Below are positions 17,614 through 25,819 of a stretch of DNA of 64,000 nt, piece after piece. Below the pieces are notes generated by a model. It made no database searches. It saw only the letters and a list, made by a program, of their open reading frames with translations, and was not told the origin of the DNA. The first letter of the stretch is position 1; every line of letters begins with the position of its first letter. Source of the stretch: Bacillus sp. FJAT-49711. Its GTDB lineage: Bacteria > Bacillota > Bacilli > Bacillales > Bacillaceae_C. Location: assembly GCF_018343715.1 (NCBI RefSeq), contig NZ_JAGYPL010000001.1, positions 186,001 to 250,000 of the forward strand, written 5' to 3'. A program made the translations under genes and the position numbers.

Positions 17614-18462
17614 ATGAAATTTCTTGTTACAGGAGCAAATGGACAGTTAGGCAGAGAAGTAGTAAATCAATTCCAGAGGAACCATGTAGTAAAGGGCTAC
17701 GGCAAAAGTTCACTAGATATTACTAACTTACAAGATGTCATGCTATGTATACAAAAAGAGAAGCCAGATATTATTATCCATGCAGCAGCTTATACAGCTG
17801 TAGATGATTGTGAGAGTAATATTAAAAATGCACTGCTTGTTAATGCATTAGGAGCGGCACACGTTGCGCTTTCCGCTAAAGAAGTGGGAGCTAGAATGTT
17901 TTATATAAGCACGGATTATGTTTTTAATGGGAAAAAGGGAGCTCCCTTTATTGAAAGTGATTCAACTGATCCGTTATCCATTTATGGATTAAGCAAGTAT
18001 GCTGGAGAGCTAATGGTACAAATTATAAAGCCAGATTGTACAATAATCCGTACTTCATGGCTTTATGGACATGAAGGAAAAAACTTTGTAAAAACAATGT
18101 CTCAATTGGCTAAAGAAGAGAAAATGGTAAAGGTAGTTTATGATCAAATTGGAAGTCCAACGTATACTGTAGATTTAGTGGAAGTTATAAAAGCTTTATT
18201 AGATAAACCAGATGGGATATATCATGTAACTAATTCTGGAGAGTGCAGTTGGTTTCAATTTGCACAAAGTATTTACAAAGAAATGGGAAAAAATCAAAAT
18301 TTAGTGATACCCTGCTCAACAGATGAATACGGTGCCTTAGCGAAAAGACCGAATTATTCAGTATTGGCAAATGATAAAATTAAGAGTCTTAATATTACCC
18401 CTCCAAGGAAATGGGAGGATGCTTTAATTGCATTTTTAAGAAAGGAGTCCGCGAATGATTGA
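17614..18462 (+). CDS. spsK: dTDP-4-dehydrorhamnose reductase (SpsK/RmlD-like)
   Basis: A 282-residue NAD(P)-dependent reductase. GANGQLGREV binds the cofactor, AAYTAVDDCE is the family core, STDYVFNG and YGLSKYAGE (catalytic Tyr-x3-Lys) follow, and the C-terminal part has RPNYSVL. It carries out the last step to dTDP-L-rhamnose. ATG at 17614 comes 4 bp after the spsJ stop and its end overlaps spsL by 8 bp, so translation is probably coupled. Confidence 0.93.
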   Translation: MKFLVTGANGQLGREVVNQFQRNHVVKGYGKSSLDITNLQDVMLCIQKEKPDIIIHAAAYTAVDDCESNIKNALLVNALGAAHVALSAKEVGARMFYISTDYVFNGKKGAPFIESDSTDPLSIYGLSKYAGELMVQIIKPDCTIIRTSWLYGHEGKNFVKTMSQLAKEEKMVKVVYDQIGSPTYTVDLVEVIKALLDKPDGIYHVTNSGECSWFQFAQSIYKEMGKNQNLVIPCSTDEYGALAKRPNYSVLANDKIKSLNITPPRKWEDALIAFLRKESAND

Positions 18463-18910
18463 AGGAGTGAAGATAAAAAAATTAGTTAAATATTGTGATG
18501 ATCGAGGTTTTTTTATGGAGCTGGTCAGGGATGATGAAAATCTCCTTGAACATTTTGGTCAAGCGTCCATGTCTATGAGTTATCCAGGGGTCATTAAAGC
18601 ATTTCACTATCACGAACATCAAGAGGATGTTTGGTTTTTTCCATCTGGCAACGCTCAAGTAGTTTTGTATGATTTAAGAACTGATTCAAAAACAAAAGAT
18701 CAGACAGATGTTTATTATATGGGGGAAGAAAATCCGATTGTATTAGTCATTCCTAAAGGAGTTGCCCACGGTTATCGAGTCTTAGGTGAAAAACCAGTTA
18801 CGATTATTTATTTTACAACTAAATCGTATAATTCCAGCAGTCCAGATGAGAAGCGAATTCCTTGGAATGATCCATCGATTGGTTTTAATTGGACAACAGA
18901 AAATCGATAA
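18455..18910 (+). CDS. spsL: dTDP-4-dehydrorhamnose 3,5-epimerase (SpsL/RmlC-like)
   Basis: A 151-residue cupin epimerase, shorter than RmlC of enteric bacteria (about 180) but the size of SpsL. Visible residues are the catalytic-type His in IKAFHYHEHQEDVWFF, the beta-strand VVLYDLR and the IPKGVAHGYRVL block. It inverts C3 and C5 of the 4-keto sugar before reduction by SpsK. With spsI, spsJ and spsK it completes a dTDP-L-rhamnose pathway. Overlaps spsK; GAAGGAG-like site inside the end of spsK. Confidence 0.9.
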   Translation: MIEGVKIKKLVKYCDDRGFFMELVRDDENLLEHFGQASMSMSYPGVIKAFHYHEHQEDVWFFPSGNAQVVLYDLRTDSKTKDQTDVYYMGEENPIVLVIPKGVAHGYRVLGEKPVTIIYFTTKSYNSSSPDEKRIPWNDPSIGFNWTTENR

Positions 18911-18935
18911 AAAATGAAAGGTGGATAATTGACTT

Positions 18936-20777
18936 GTGGAAGGAGTATCAAATTACGAAGCGTGTAAAGTAGACATTATTATATGTATTCATAATGCTCT
19001 TGAAGAAGTAAAAGATTGTTTACAATCAGTATTAATAAATACGAATATTCCCTATTCCTTAATCCTCGTTAATGATGGCAGCAGCGAAGAAACAACGAAG
19101 TATTTAGAAAGGTTTTCAGAAAATAAAAAAGTAACTTTAATAACAAATATAAAAGCAAAAGGATATACATTTGCTGCAAATCAGGGATTACGGAAATCAA
19201 CAAGCAATTATGTCGTATTATTAAATAGCGATACAGAGGTTACTTCACATTGGTTAGAAAGAATGATGATATGTGCCGAATCGGACAGTCAAATAGGTAT
19301 TGTCGGACCATTATCAAATACTGCATCATGGCAGTCGATTCCTGCATTAAGTGAAAACGGGGATTGGGCTGAAAATAGGCTGCCTGAAGGACTCACATTA
19401 GCTGAAATGGGACATATAATCTATGAAAAGTCCTTTAAATATTATCCTAGACTTCCTTTTATTAATGGGTTTTGTTTGTTAATCAAACGCTCGGTTATAA
19501 ATGATATTGGCTATTTTGATGAAGATAACTTTGGAAAAGGGTATGGCGAGGAAGACGATTACTGTAGTCGTGCAAAAGACCGTGGCTGGCAACTTGCAGT
19601 AGCAGATGATGTATATGTTTATCATAAACAATCTCGCAGTTACTCGAATGCAAGAAGACAAAATCTAACCAAAAATGCCAGGAATCAACTAATAAAAAAA
19701 TATGGGGAGGACTATTTACAAGAAAGTGTACAAAAATGTTTGCATAACAATTATCTATCGCATATAAGAAATTGGTTTAAGTTAGTAATTGATCAAAAAA
19801 TAATTTATCAAAAGGTCCAAAATAGATGGAAAGGTAAAAAAATAACTTTTATCGTTTCGGAGAGTGACCTCGATGAAACAATAAAAAACATTATCCAAGA
19901 AGCAGATATGATGAAAAAAATGGGATTAGATGTCACTATCCTCACACTCAAAGAAAACCAAAAAGAACTCGAAAAATACTGTAAAAAGAATCATTTTACT
20001 TTGCAAATAATGAATAGAGCAAATCAAAATGTGTTAACAAAATCAGATAAGATCATTGCAACATCAGTAGATGCTTTAAAATGGTTAAGCGATCATATTC
20101 AAGATCAATTAAATATCACATGTTATATATTAAAATTTGAACCTTTATATTACTCTAAAGGATCACCTGAATACAAGGAGGCTCTTAAAACTTATCAAAA
20201 CTTTGATGGAGTATTCTTTACAAAAAGTAAGATTAATCAAACATTATTTAAAACGTATGTCGGAAAATCTTGTTCACTCATTTCTTCTAGCGTGGCTATC
20301 TCTGCTAAACAGCAAAAGATTCCAGTTAATACAATCACCCCTGAACTAAACATAGCCGTTATCTCTTCAAATGACAACATCTCCATCCAGCAAAAAGTAA
20401 TAACAAATATATCAAAATCATATCCATCAAAAATAAATTGGTTTATATTGCAGGAAAATAAATTTCCAACAAAAAAAATAGACATTTGGATTGATTTATC
20501 AAAATATCAACCTATTGGATTAAACGCTTTAGAGGCCATGTCTAAAGGTGCACTGCCCGTTCTTCCGAAAAATGGTGTAGGTAAGGATTTTATTAAACAT
20601 GAAAGAAACGGATTGCTTGTAGATACCCGATCATATCCTGAGTGCTTTAACGCCATTAAAAGTGTAATTGATGATTCAGAAAAAAGGTTATTAATGCAGC
20701 AAAATGCTTTGATTAGCTCTAATTTGTATTCAATGGAATATGCAGTGTTCGAAATAATAAAGGTGGTTTTCTTATGA
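18936..20777 (+). CDS. two-domain glycosyltransferase (GT2 plus GT4-like)
   Basis: A 613-residue protein. Residues 8-260 are a GT-A fold family 2 transferase: VDIIICIHN, the VNDGSSEET nucleotide-binding motif, LLNSDTEV (DxD) and GKGYGEEDDYCSRA (catalytic Glu-Asp region). The C-terminal 270 residues look like a GT-B half: a Rossmann-like segment (KKITFIVSESD) and the GT4-type donor motif PIGLNALEAMSKGALPV near 530-545. The second domain seems shortened and may be structural. It probably adds a sugar, perhaps rhamnose, to the surface glycan. GTG at 18936 has AAAGGTGG upstream. Overlaps the next glycosyltransferase by 4 bp. Confidence 0.85.
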   Translation: MEGVSNYEACKVDIIICIHNALEEVKDCLQSVLINTNIPYSLILVNDGSSEETTKYLERFSENKKVTLITNIKAKGYTFAANQGLRKSTSNYVVLLNSDTEVTSHWLERMMICAESDSQIGIVGPLSNTASWQSIPALSENGDWAENRLPEGLTLAEMGHIIYEKSFKYYPRLPFINGFCLLIKRSVINDIGYFDEDNFGKGYGEEDDYCSRAKDRGWQLAVADDVYVYHKQSRSYSNARRQNLTKNARNQLIKKYGEDYLQESVQKCLHNNYLSHIRNWFKLVIDQKIIYQKVQNRWKGKKITFIVSESDLDETIKNIIQEADMMKKMGLDVTILTLKENQKELEKYCKKNHFTLQIMNRANQNVLTKSDKIIATSVDALKWLSDHIQDQLNITCYILKFEPLYYSKGSPEYKEALKTYQNFDGVFFTKSKINQTLFKTYVGKSCSLISSSVAISAKQQKIPVNTITPELNIAVISSNDNISIQQKVITNISKSYPSKINWFILQENKFPTKKIDIWIDLSKYQPIGLNALEAMSKGALPVLPKNGVGKDFIKHERNGLLVDTRSYPECFNAIKSVIDDSEKRLLMQQNALISSNLYSMEYAVFEIIKVVFL

Positions 20778-21835
20778 AAATAACATTTATCCTTCCATGT
20801 TATCCAAATAAACCAATAGGAGGGTTAAGGATTGTTTATGAATATGCGAATGAATTGGTAGCACGAGGTCATGAAGTGACTGCCATCCACCCTGCTTATC
20901 TTGTTCATTCTGCATATGGAAATAATATGAAGGCTGGGTCAACACTGCCCCCTCCACCCCCAGTACATTGGCAAAAGATTGATGCGAGAGTAAAGATGGA
21001 ATATGTTCCATATTTAGGTGAAGAGAATATCCCTGATGCTGATTCAATTATAGCGACTGCTTGGTATACTGCAGATTATGTTAATCAATATTCACCAGCA
21101 AAAGGAGCAAAGTTTTATCTGATTCAAAGCTATGAAATTTGGGATGGACCTGAGAAATTAGTCAATCAAACATGGCATTATCCTATGAACAAAATTGTCG
21201 TATCTAGATGGCTCCATAAGATTGGTGAAAAGATGGGAGCAACAGACTTAAAGTATATTCCTAATGCGATAGATCACGAGAAATTTCGAATTACGACACC
21301 AATTGGAAAACGGCCAAATAAAATAGCGATGTTATTTTCAAATAATGAAATTAAAGGAGCGATGGATGGCCTAAAGGCAATTTTATTAGCGAAAAAAGAA
21401 ATACCCGAATTGGAAGTAGTGTGCTTTGGCGTACCAAAGAGAAATAGAGCAATTCCTAAAGGTATTCAATATATACGTAATCCAACTCAAAAACAACTTG
21501 TTGAGGAGATTTATAATGGCTCTTCCATGTATTTATGTCCAAGCTGGATTGAAGGATGGGGATTACCATCGAGTGAAGCAATGGCTTGTGGATGTGCATT
21601 AATTTCTACTAAAAATGGTGGAGTAGAAGATTTTGCAAAGCATAATCATACTGCATTACTCTCACCAATTAAGAATCCAAAGAAGTTGGCAGAACATATC
21701 ATACGCCTAGCAAAAGACGATGTTTATCGTATGCAAATTGCCAAAAATGGAATTGAAACAATTAAACAATTTAATTATAAAAGATCAACTGATTTATTAG
21801 AGGAATACCTTGTTACAAAATCAATTAGGTTTTAA
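20774..21835 (+). CDS. family 4 glycosyltransferase
   Basis: A 353-residue GT-B protein. The N-terminal domain opens ITFILPCYPNKPIGGLRIVYEYANELV, the usual glycine-rich acceptor loop of GT4. The C-terminal donor domain has YLCPSWIEGWGLPSSEAMACGCALI, containing the E-x7-E motif, and a NGGVEDF segment. It transfers a sugar from a nucleotide sugar to the growing glycan at the cytoplasmic face. Substrate not known. The ATG overlaps the previous stop codon (ATGA), indicating coupled translation within the sps operon. Confidence 0.88.
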   Translation: MKITFILPCYPNKPIGGLRIVYEYANELVARGHEVTAIHPAYLVHSAYGNNMKAGSTLPPPPPVHWQKIDARVKMEYVPYLGEENIPDADSIIATAWYTADYVNQYSPAKGAKFYLIQSYEIWDGPEKLVNQTWHYPMNKIVVSRWLHKIGEKMGATDLKYIPNAIDHEKFRITTPIGKRPNKIAMLFSNNEIKGAMDGLKAILLAKKEIPELEVVCFGVPKRNRAIPKGIQYIRNPTQKQLVEEIYNGSSMYLCPSWIEGWGLPSSEAMACGCALISTKNGGVEDFAKHNHTALLSPIKNPKKLAEHIIRLAKDDVYRMQIAKNGIETIKQFNYKRSTDLLEEYLVTKSIRF

Positions 21836-21881
21836 AAAGGTTCCTCACGAACCTCAAATCAATAAATGAGAGAAAAAAACG

Positions 21882-22574
21882 ATGAACAAGGGTGAGGACA
21901 GTTTGGAAAATGAACAAATTATCTTTATGCATATTCCCAAAACAGCAGGGAGAACATTAAGAACGATAATTGAAAAAAATTATCCTAAAGACCAACTAAT
22001 TAGAACATACACAAATGAACAGGTCAACATATTTAAAACTCTTCCAGAAAATGAAAGAAACAAATTAAAATTTATTATAGGCCATAATTATTTTGGTTTG
22101 CATCAATTCTTAAATGGACCATATAGCTATATCACTATGCTTAGAGATCCTGTTGATAGGGTGATTTCATTATATTACTTTGTATTAAGAGAAAAAGGTA
22201 CTCCGATGTATGAAAAATATTATAATAAAGGTATTGAATATTTTCTCGAGAAAGAACCACAAACCATTAATTGGCAAACCCGATTTGCTGCTGGGGGCAC
22301 TCTTGATTTAAACATGGCAAAAGATCATTTGAAAAATCACTTTTCCGTTGTTGGTATTAGTGAGCGTTTTGAAGAATCATTATCGATACTGGAAAGAGTT
22401 TGCAATATGAAAAATCTTAATTACAAGAACATTAATGTTACACCTAACCGACCAAAGAAAGAAGAGTTGTCTCCGGAAATTATTCAGAGAATCGAAAAAA
22501 ATGTCAATTTAGATATTGAGTTGTATGATTATGCGATAAAATTATTTGAAGAAAAATTGAGTCAACTATCATAA
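21882..22574 (+). CDS. carbohydrate sulfotransferase (Sulfotransfer_2 type)
   Basis: A 230-residue PAPS-dependent sulfotransferase. The 5'-phosphosulfate loop MHIPKTAGRTLRTII and the 3'-phosphate-binding motif MLRDPVDRVISLYYF are both clear, with the order and spacing of heparan 2-O-sulfotransferase-like enzymes. A Trp-Gln-Thr-Arg-Phe segment and a C-terminal helical tail follow. It would move sulfate from PAPS to a sugar hydroxyl. It is the last gene of the sps operon, and sat and cysC, which make PAPS, lie on the opposite strand 1.5 kb away. ATG at 21882 has a weak site; TTG at 21903, after GGGTGAGGA, is a good alternative start. Confidence 0.88.
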   Translation: MNKGEDSLENEQIIFMHIPKTAGRTLRTIIEKNYPKDQLIRTYTNEQVNIFKTLPENERNKLKFIIGHNYFGLHQFLNGPYSYITMLRDPVDRVISLYYFVLREKGTPMYEKYYNKGIEYFLEKEPQTINWQTRFAAGGTLDLNMAKDHLKNHFSVVGISERFEESLSILERVCNMKNLNYKNINVTPNRPKKEELSPEIIQRIEKNVNLDIELYDYAIKLFEEKLSQLS

Positions 22575-22615
22575 AGAATGAAAGAGGCTGGGACAAAACC
22601 CTCCTATGAAATGAT

Positions 22616-22658
22616 AAAGCCGGTGAAATTTTACGACGAGTAAAAATTTACCGGCTTT
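22616..22658. terminator. subterminal hairpin of IS element, probable terminator
   Basis: AAAGCCGGTGAA and TTTACCGGCTTT pair with further A/T pairs around an ACGACGAG loop. It can end transcription from the sps operon or shield the transposase from outside reading. Confidence 0.6.
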
Positions 22659-22740
22659 GATTATATTTTGAATAAAAATAAGGACCACTTCTGATAAAAT
22701 AAAGTTACCACACAAAATCTTATCGGAAAGAAGGGTCCTT

Positions 22741-23762
22741 ATGTTTAAAAATTATAACATGAACCCATTAGTTTTGCCTTTATATTTAGAAGTGAAACTA
22801 CAAAATAATGATATCGCCTTCCATATCCATCATTTGGCTGAAAGCATTCCTCTTGAAGCGTTCGAACCAATTCTTCGAAATGAAGGGTGTCCTACTTATC
22901 ATCCACGCATGATGCTTAAAATTATCTTATGCGGCTACACGCAATCTGTCTTATCAGGGCGTAAAATTGAAGCCCTATTGAAAGACAGTATCCGAATGAT
23001 GTGGCTGTCTCAAGGGTATGATCCTATCTATCGCACAATCAATCGATTCCGTGTTCAATCAGAAGTGAAAGATTTAATTCGCCAATGTTTCGTCCAAGTC
23101 CGCTGTCAGCTTGTGCAAGAAAATATGATTGATCAAGAAGCGACTTTTATTGATGGCACAAAGATTGAAGCGAATGCGAATAAATTTACATTCGCTTAGA
23201 AGAAATCCGTAGAGAAATCAAAGCAACTTTATGAGGAACTGCTAACAGAACTATGATGACATTCTATCGAACCGGAAACGGGAAGCTTTAATTTCATATG
23301 GAATGTACATAAAAGAACAAAAGAAGAAATACAAACAGAACAAGTTCAATTCAGCAAACTGGCAGTATGATGAAGAAAATGATGTGTATACATGCCCGAA
23401 TCAGCAACGTCTCCTATTTAAATATCACTCTGTCCACACAGATAAAGCTGGCTTCAAGCGTGAATTTAAAGTTTACGAATGCGAAGACTGTTCAGGATGC
23501 CCATTTCGTTCATCATGTAAGAAAGCTAATGGTAAACGAAAAATGGGAACAACAAAAAGAATATGTAAGAACGAAGCTTTCAGATGAAAAAACAGGTTCC
23601 ATCTATCGTCAGCGAAAAATTGACGTAGAACCAGTTTTTGGATTCTTGAAGGCGAATTTGCGTTTCACCCGATTTTTCGTTCGAGGGAAATCGAAGGTTG
23701 AAAACGAAATGGGCCTTGCGTTAATGGCAGTGAATTTAAGAAAAGACACTGCCAACAACTAG
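22741..23762 (+). pseudogene. IS1182-family transposase, disrupted
   Basis: The N-terminal 152 residues are typical of IS1182 transposases (YHPRMMLKIILCGYTQ, FIDGTKIEANANK with a catalytic-region Asp), but the frame stops at TAG (23197-23199) where the family normally has Trp before Lys-Lys. Further along, fragments in two frames continue: a CPFRSSCKKA Cys-rich segment (about 23303-23587) and the C-terminal FGFLKANLRFTRFFVRGKSKVENE (about 23580-23760). The total is about 340 codons against roughly 450-480 usual, so there is also an internal deletion between 23250 and 23310. It cannot make a working transposase. Confidence 0.88.
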
Positions 23763-23782
23763 GTTTTAACGCGAAAATAGAG

Positions 23783-24031
23783 AAAAAGACCAGGACATAA
23801 CTATTTCCGACAAAGATAAATCCGAACAATAGGTGGTTTAGTGTATATACCCGCTCCGGAAATATATTTCGCTTTCCGTGGGCGGCTGGCGAGCCTCCTT
23901 GCTCGTCCCGAGCTGCGGGGTCTCACCTATGCCTTCCTCCCACAGGAGTCTTCGTATATTACCTCCGCTAAGTTAGATCACTGTTTGTCTTTAGGTTTGA
24001 TTGTTTTAGTTATGTCCCAACCTCTTTTTTA
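23783..24031. repeat. MITE-like element with inverted ends, holding a GC-rich repeat
   Basis: The left end AAAAAGACCAGGACATAACTA (23783-23803) and the reverse complement of the right end AAAAAGAGGTTGGGACATAACTA match except in the middle, giving a 249-bp unit with terminal repeats related to the IS. Its centre (23865-23960) is a diverged copy of the GC-rich repeat seen at 35.8, 37.1 and 41.9 kb: CGCTTTCCGTGGGCGG, GAGCCTCCTTG, GGGGTCTC, CAGGAGTCTTCG. Confidence 0.6.
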
Positions 24032-25168
24032 TTATGTTTTTAGTCCGTCTATTAATATTTGAACAACTTCGGGTCTACTGAATTCCTTTGGAGGCTTTAT
24101 TCCATTCCTCAACATTTCTCTAACTTTTGTTCCGGAAAGAATTAAATGATCGTTAGCAGAATGTGGGCAGGTTTTCGTTGATGCCATATTCGCGCATTTT
24201 TTACAATAAAAGCTATGCTCGAAAGGGAGAATTATAATCCCAATTTCATTTGGAGCAAATCTGGAAAATATTTGTTGGGCTTCATATGTGCCATAATAAT
24301 CTCCAACTCCTGCATGGTCCCTTCCAACAATGAAGTGAGTACAGCCATAATTTTTTCTAACGAGCGCGTGGAAGATAGCTTCTCTCGGGCCAGCATATCT
24401 CATTGTGGCTGGAAATACCGATAAGTAAACATTTTCTCTTGGATAATAGTTTTCTATTAATACTTTATAACTCTTCATGCGAATATTGGCAGGAATATCA
24501 TCTGCTTTCGTTTCACCAACTAAAGGATTAAGAAACAATCCATCCACTATTTCCAACGCTGTTTTTTGAATATATTCATGTGCCCGATGAATAGGATTTC
24601 TTGTTTGAAATCCTACAACTGTACGCCAATTTCTTTTTGTAAATTCCTTTCTCGTTTCTACCGGAGTTTTAAAGTAAGGAATGAAGTTTTTAGTTTTTGG
24701 AGGAATTTTAATCAGATGAATGGGACCTCCTACATAAATATCCGGGCGGTTAAAAAGCTTCTTAACACCAGGATGGGAAAGATCCGTTGTTTGAAATACT
24801 TCTTTTGCTTCTTCGCTTTTGTTTGGTTTGTATATATCTTGAATTTCCATTACTCCATAAGTGGTGTTTTCGTATGACAATTTTACTCTTTCCCCAATGT
24901 TTAATGTATGAGCCTTATTTCTCGTGATAGGTAGAGTAATGGGAATACTCCACAATATTCCGTTTGCTAAACGCATATTAGAAACTACTGAATCATAGTC
25001 TTCCCTTTTCATAAAACCTGTTAAAGGACTGAAGGCACCATTGGCAATTAGTTCTAAGTCAGACAAAGCCATTGAATCGATTTCAATTTCGTTGTGAATG
25101 TCAGATATATCACATTGTAGCTCGATTTGATTTATCAATTTACCACCGTGTGGTTTGCTTAACATCAT
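24032..25168 (-). CDS. sat: sulfate adenylyltransferase (ATP sulfurylase)
   Basis: A 378-residue enzyme of the single-chain Sat family. Diagnostic motifs are [10 protein letters not shown], the ATP-binding [12 protein letters not shown], the [12 protein letters not shown] block and a Cys pair FYCKKCANM. It makes adenosine 5'-phosphosulfate (APS) and pyrophosphate from ATP and sulfate. Last gene of a tight minus-strand operon (cgeB-like, permease, cysC, sat; gaps of 14-22 bp). No APS/PAPS reductase or sulfite reductase is present, so the product is more likely to go to PAPS for sulfation than to cysteine, though such genes may exist elsewhere. Two adjacent ATGs can serve as start (25168 or 25165); GAAAGGA lies upstream. 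Confidence 0.95.
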   Translation of the reverse strand: MMLSKPHGGKLINQIELQCDISDIHNEIEIDSMALSDLELIANGAFSPLTGFMKREDYDSVVSNMRLANGILWSIPITLPITRNKAHTLNIGERVKLSYENTTYGVMEIQDIYKPNKSEEAKEVFQTTDLSHPGVKKLFNRPDIYVGGPIHLIKIPPKTKNFIPYFKTPVETRKEFTKRNWRTVVGFQTRNPIHRAHEYIQKTALEIVDGLFLNPLVGETKADDIPANIRMKSYKVLIENYYPRENVYLSVFPATMRYAGPREAIFHALVRKNYGCTHFIVGRDHAGVGDYYGTYEAQQIFSRFAPNEIGIIILPFEHSFYCKKCANMASTKTCPHSANDHLILSGTKVREMLRNGIKPPKEFSRPEVVQILIDGLKT

Positions 25169-25190
25169 GTGATTTTTCCTTTCTAATTAG

Positions 25191-25799
25191 TTATTGTTCA
25201 AGCTTTTCAATCAAATAGTCAATGATCATTTTTGTACACTCCTCAATAGATTGTTTATCCGTATACACAGTGATATCGGGTTTTTTGGGTTCTTCATATG
25301 TTTGATCAATTCCTGTAAATCCTTTGATTTCCCCGCTTTTTACTTTTTCATAGAGTCCTTTTGGGTCACGTTTTTTACATACCTCTATTGGACAATTTAC
25401 GAATACTTCCACAAACTCAGTCTTATTGAATAAGGACCTTGCATGTTGTCTTTCATTTTCGTAAGGGGATATTAATGCAGCTATAACAACAATTCCTGCA
25501 TCAACAAATAGTTTTCCGATTTCTGCCGTTCTTCTTATATTTTCTCTTCGATCCTCTTCCGAAAAACTTAGATTTTTATTAATACCATAACGAAGATTAT
25601 CCCCATCCAGTAAATAAACACTAATTCCTTTTTTATATAAGATATACTGAAGTGAATTAGCAATTGTGGATTTTCCCGATCCGGAAAGACCGGTAAACCA
25701 AATTATCATGCTTTTATGACCGTGTAATAGCTGCCGATCCTCTTTACTAATGGTTGAATCATGCCATTTAATATTACGATTACCATCTTTTTTTTTCAT
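25191..25799 (-). CDS. cysC: adenylylsulfate kinase (APS kinase)
   Basis: A 202-residue kinase. The P-loop is GLSGSGKSTIA, followed by LLDGDNLRYGINKNLSFSEEDRRENIRR (APS-binding) and ALISPYENER; KGFTGIDQTYEEP is the C-terminal family motif. It phosphorylates APS to PAPS. The start at 25799 directly follows AAGGAGAG at proper spacing; an upstream in-frame start (25865) would overlap the permease gene and has no site. Lies 20 bp after the permease and 22 bp before sat. Confidence 0.95.
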   Translation of the reverse strand: MKKKDGNRNIKWHDSTISKEDRQLLHGHKSMIIWFTGLSGSGKSTIANSLQYILYKKGISVYLLDGDNLRYGINKNLSFSEEDRRENIRRTAEIGKLFVDAGIVVIAALISPYENERQHARSLFNKTEFVEVFVNCPIEVCKKRDPKGLYEKVKSGEIKGFTGIDQTYEEPKKPDITVYTDKQSIEECTKMIIDYLIEKLEQ

Positions 25800-25819
25800 A
25801 TCTACTCTCCTTTTCGATA

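Larger units (their letters stand above)
22581..24027 (+). mobile_element. degenerate IS1182-like element
   Basis: Left terminal repeat AAAGAGGCTGGGACAAAAC (22581-22599) and right end GTTATGTCCCAACCTCTTT (about 24009-24027) are inverted, imperfect copies. A large subterminal hairpin AAAGCCGGT...ACCGGCTTT lies at 22616-22658. The transposase inside is broken. The right part contains a nested element (23783-24031). No clear target duplication was found. It separates the sulfotransferase from sat. Confidence 0.75.

Noticed and set aside
24215-24877. Plus-strand frames inside sat
   Set aside because: Shadows of a well-supported minus-strand gene without sites or recognisable motifs.
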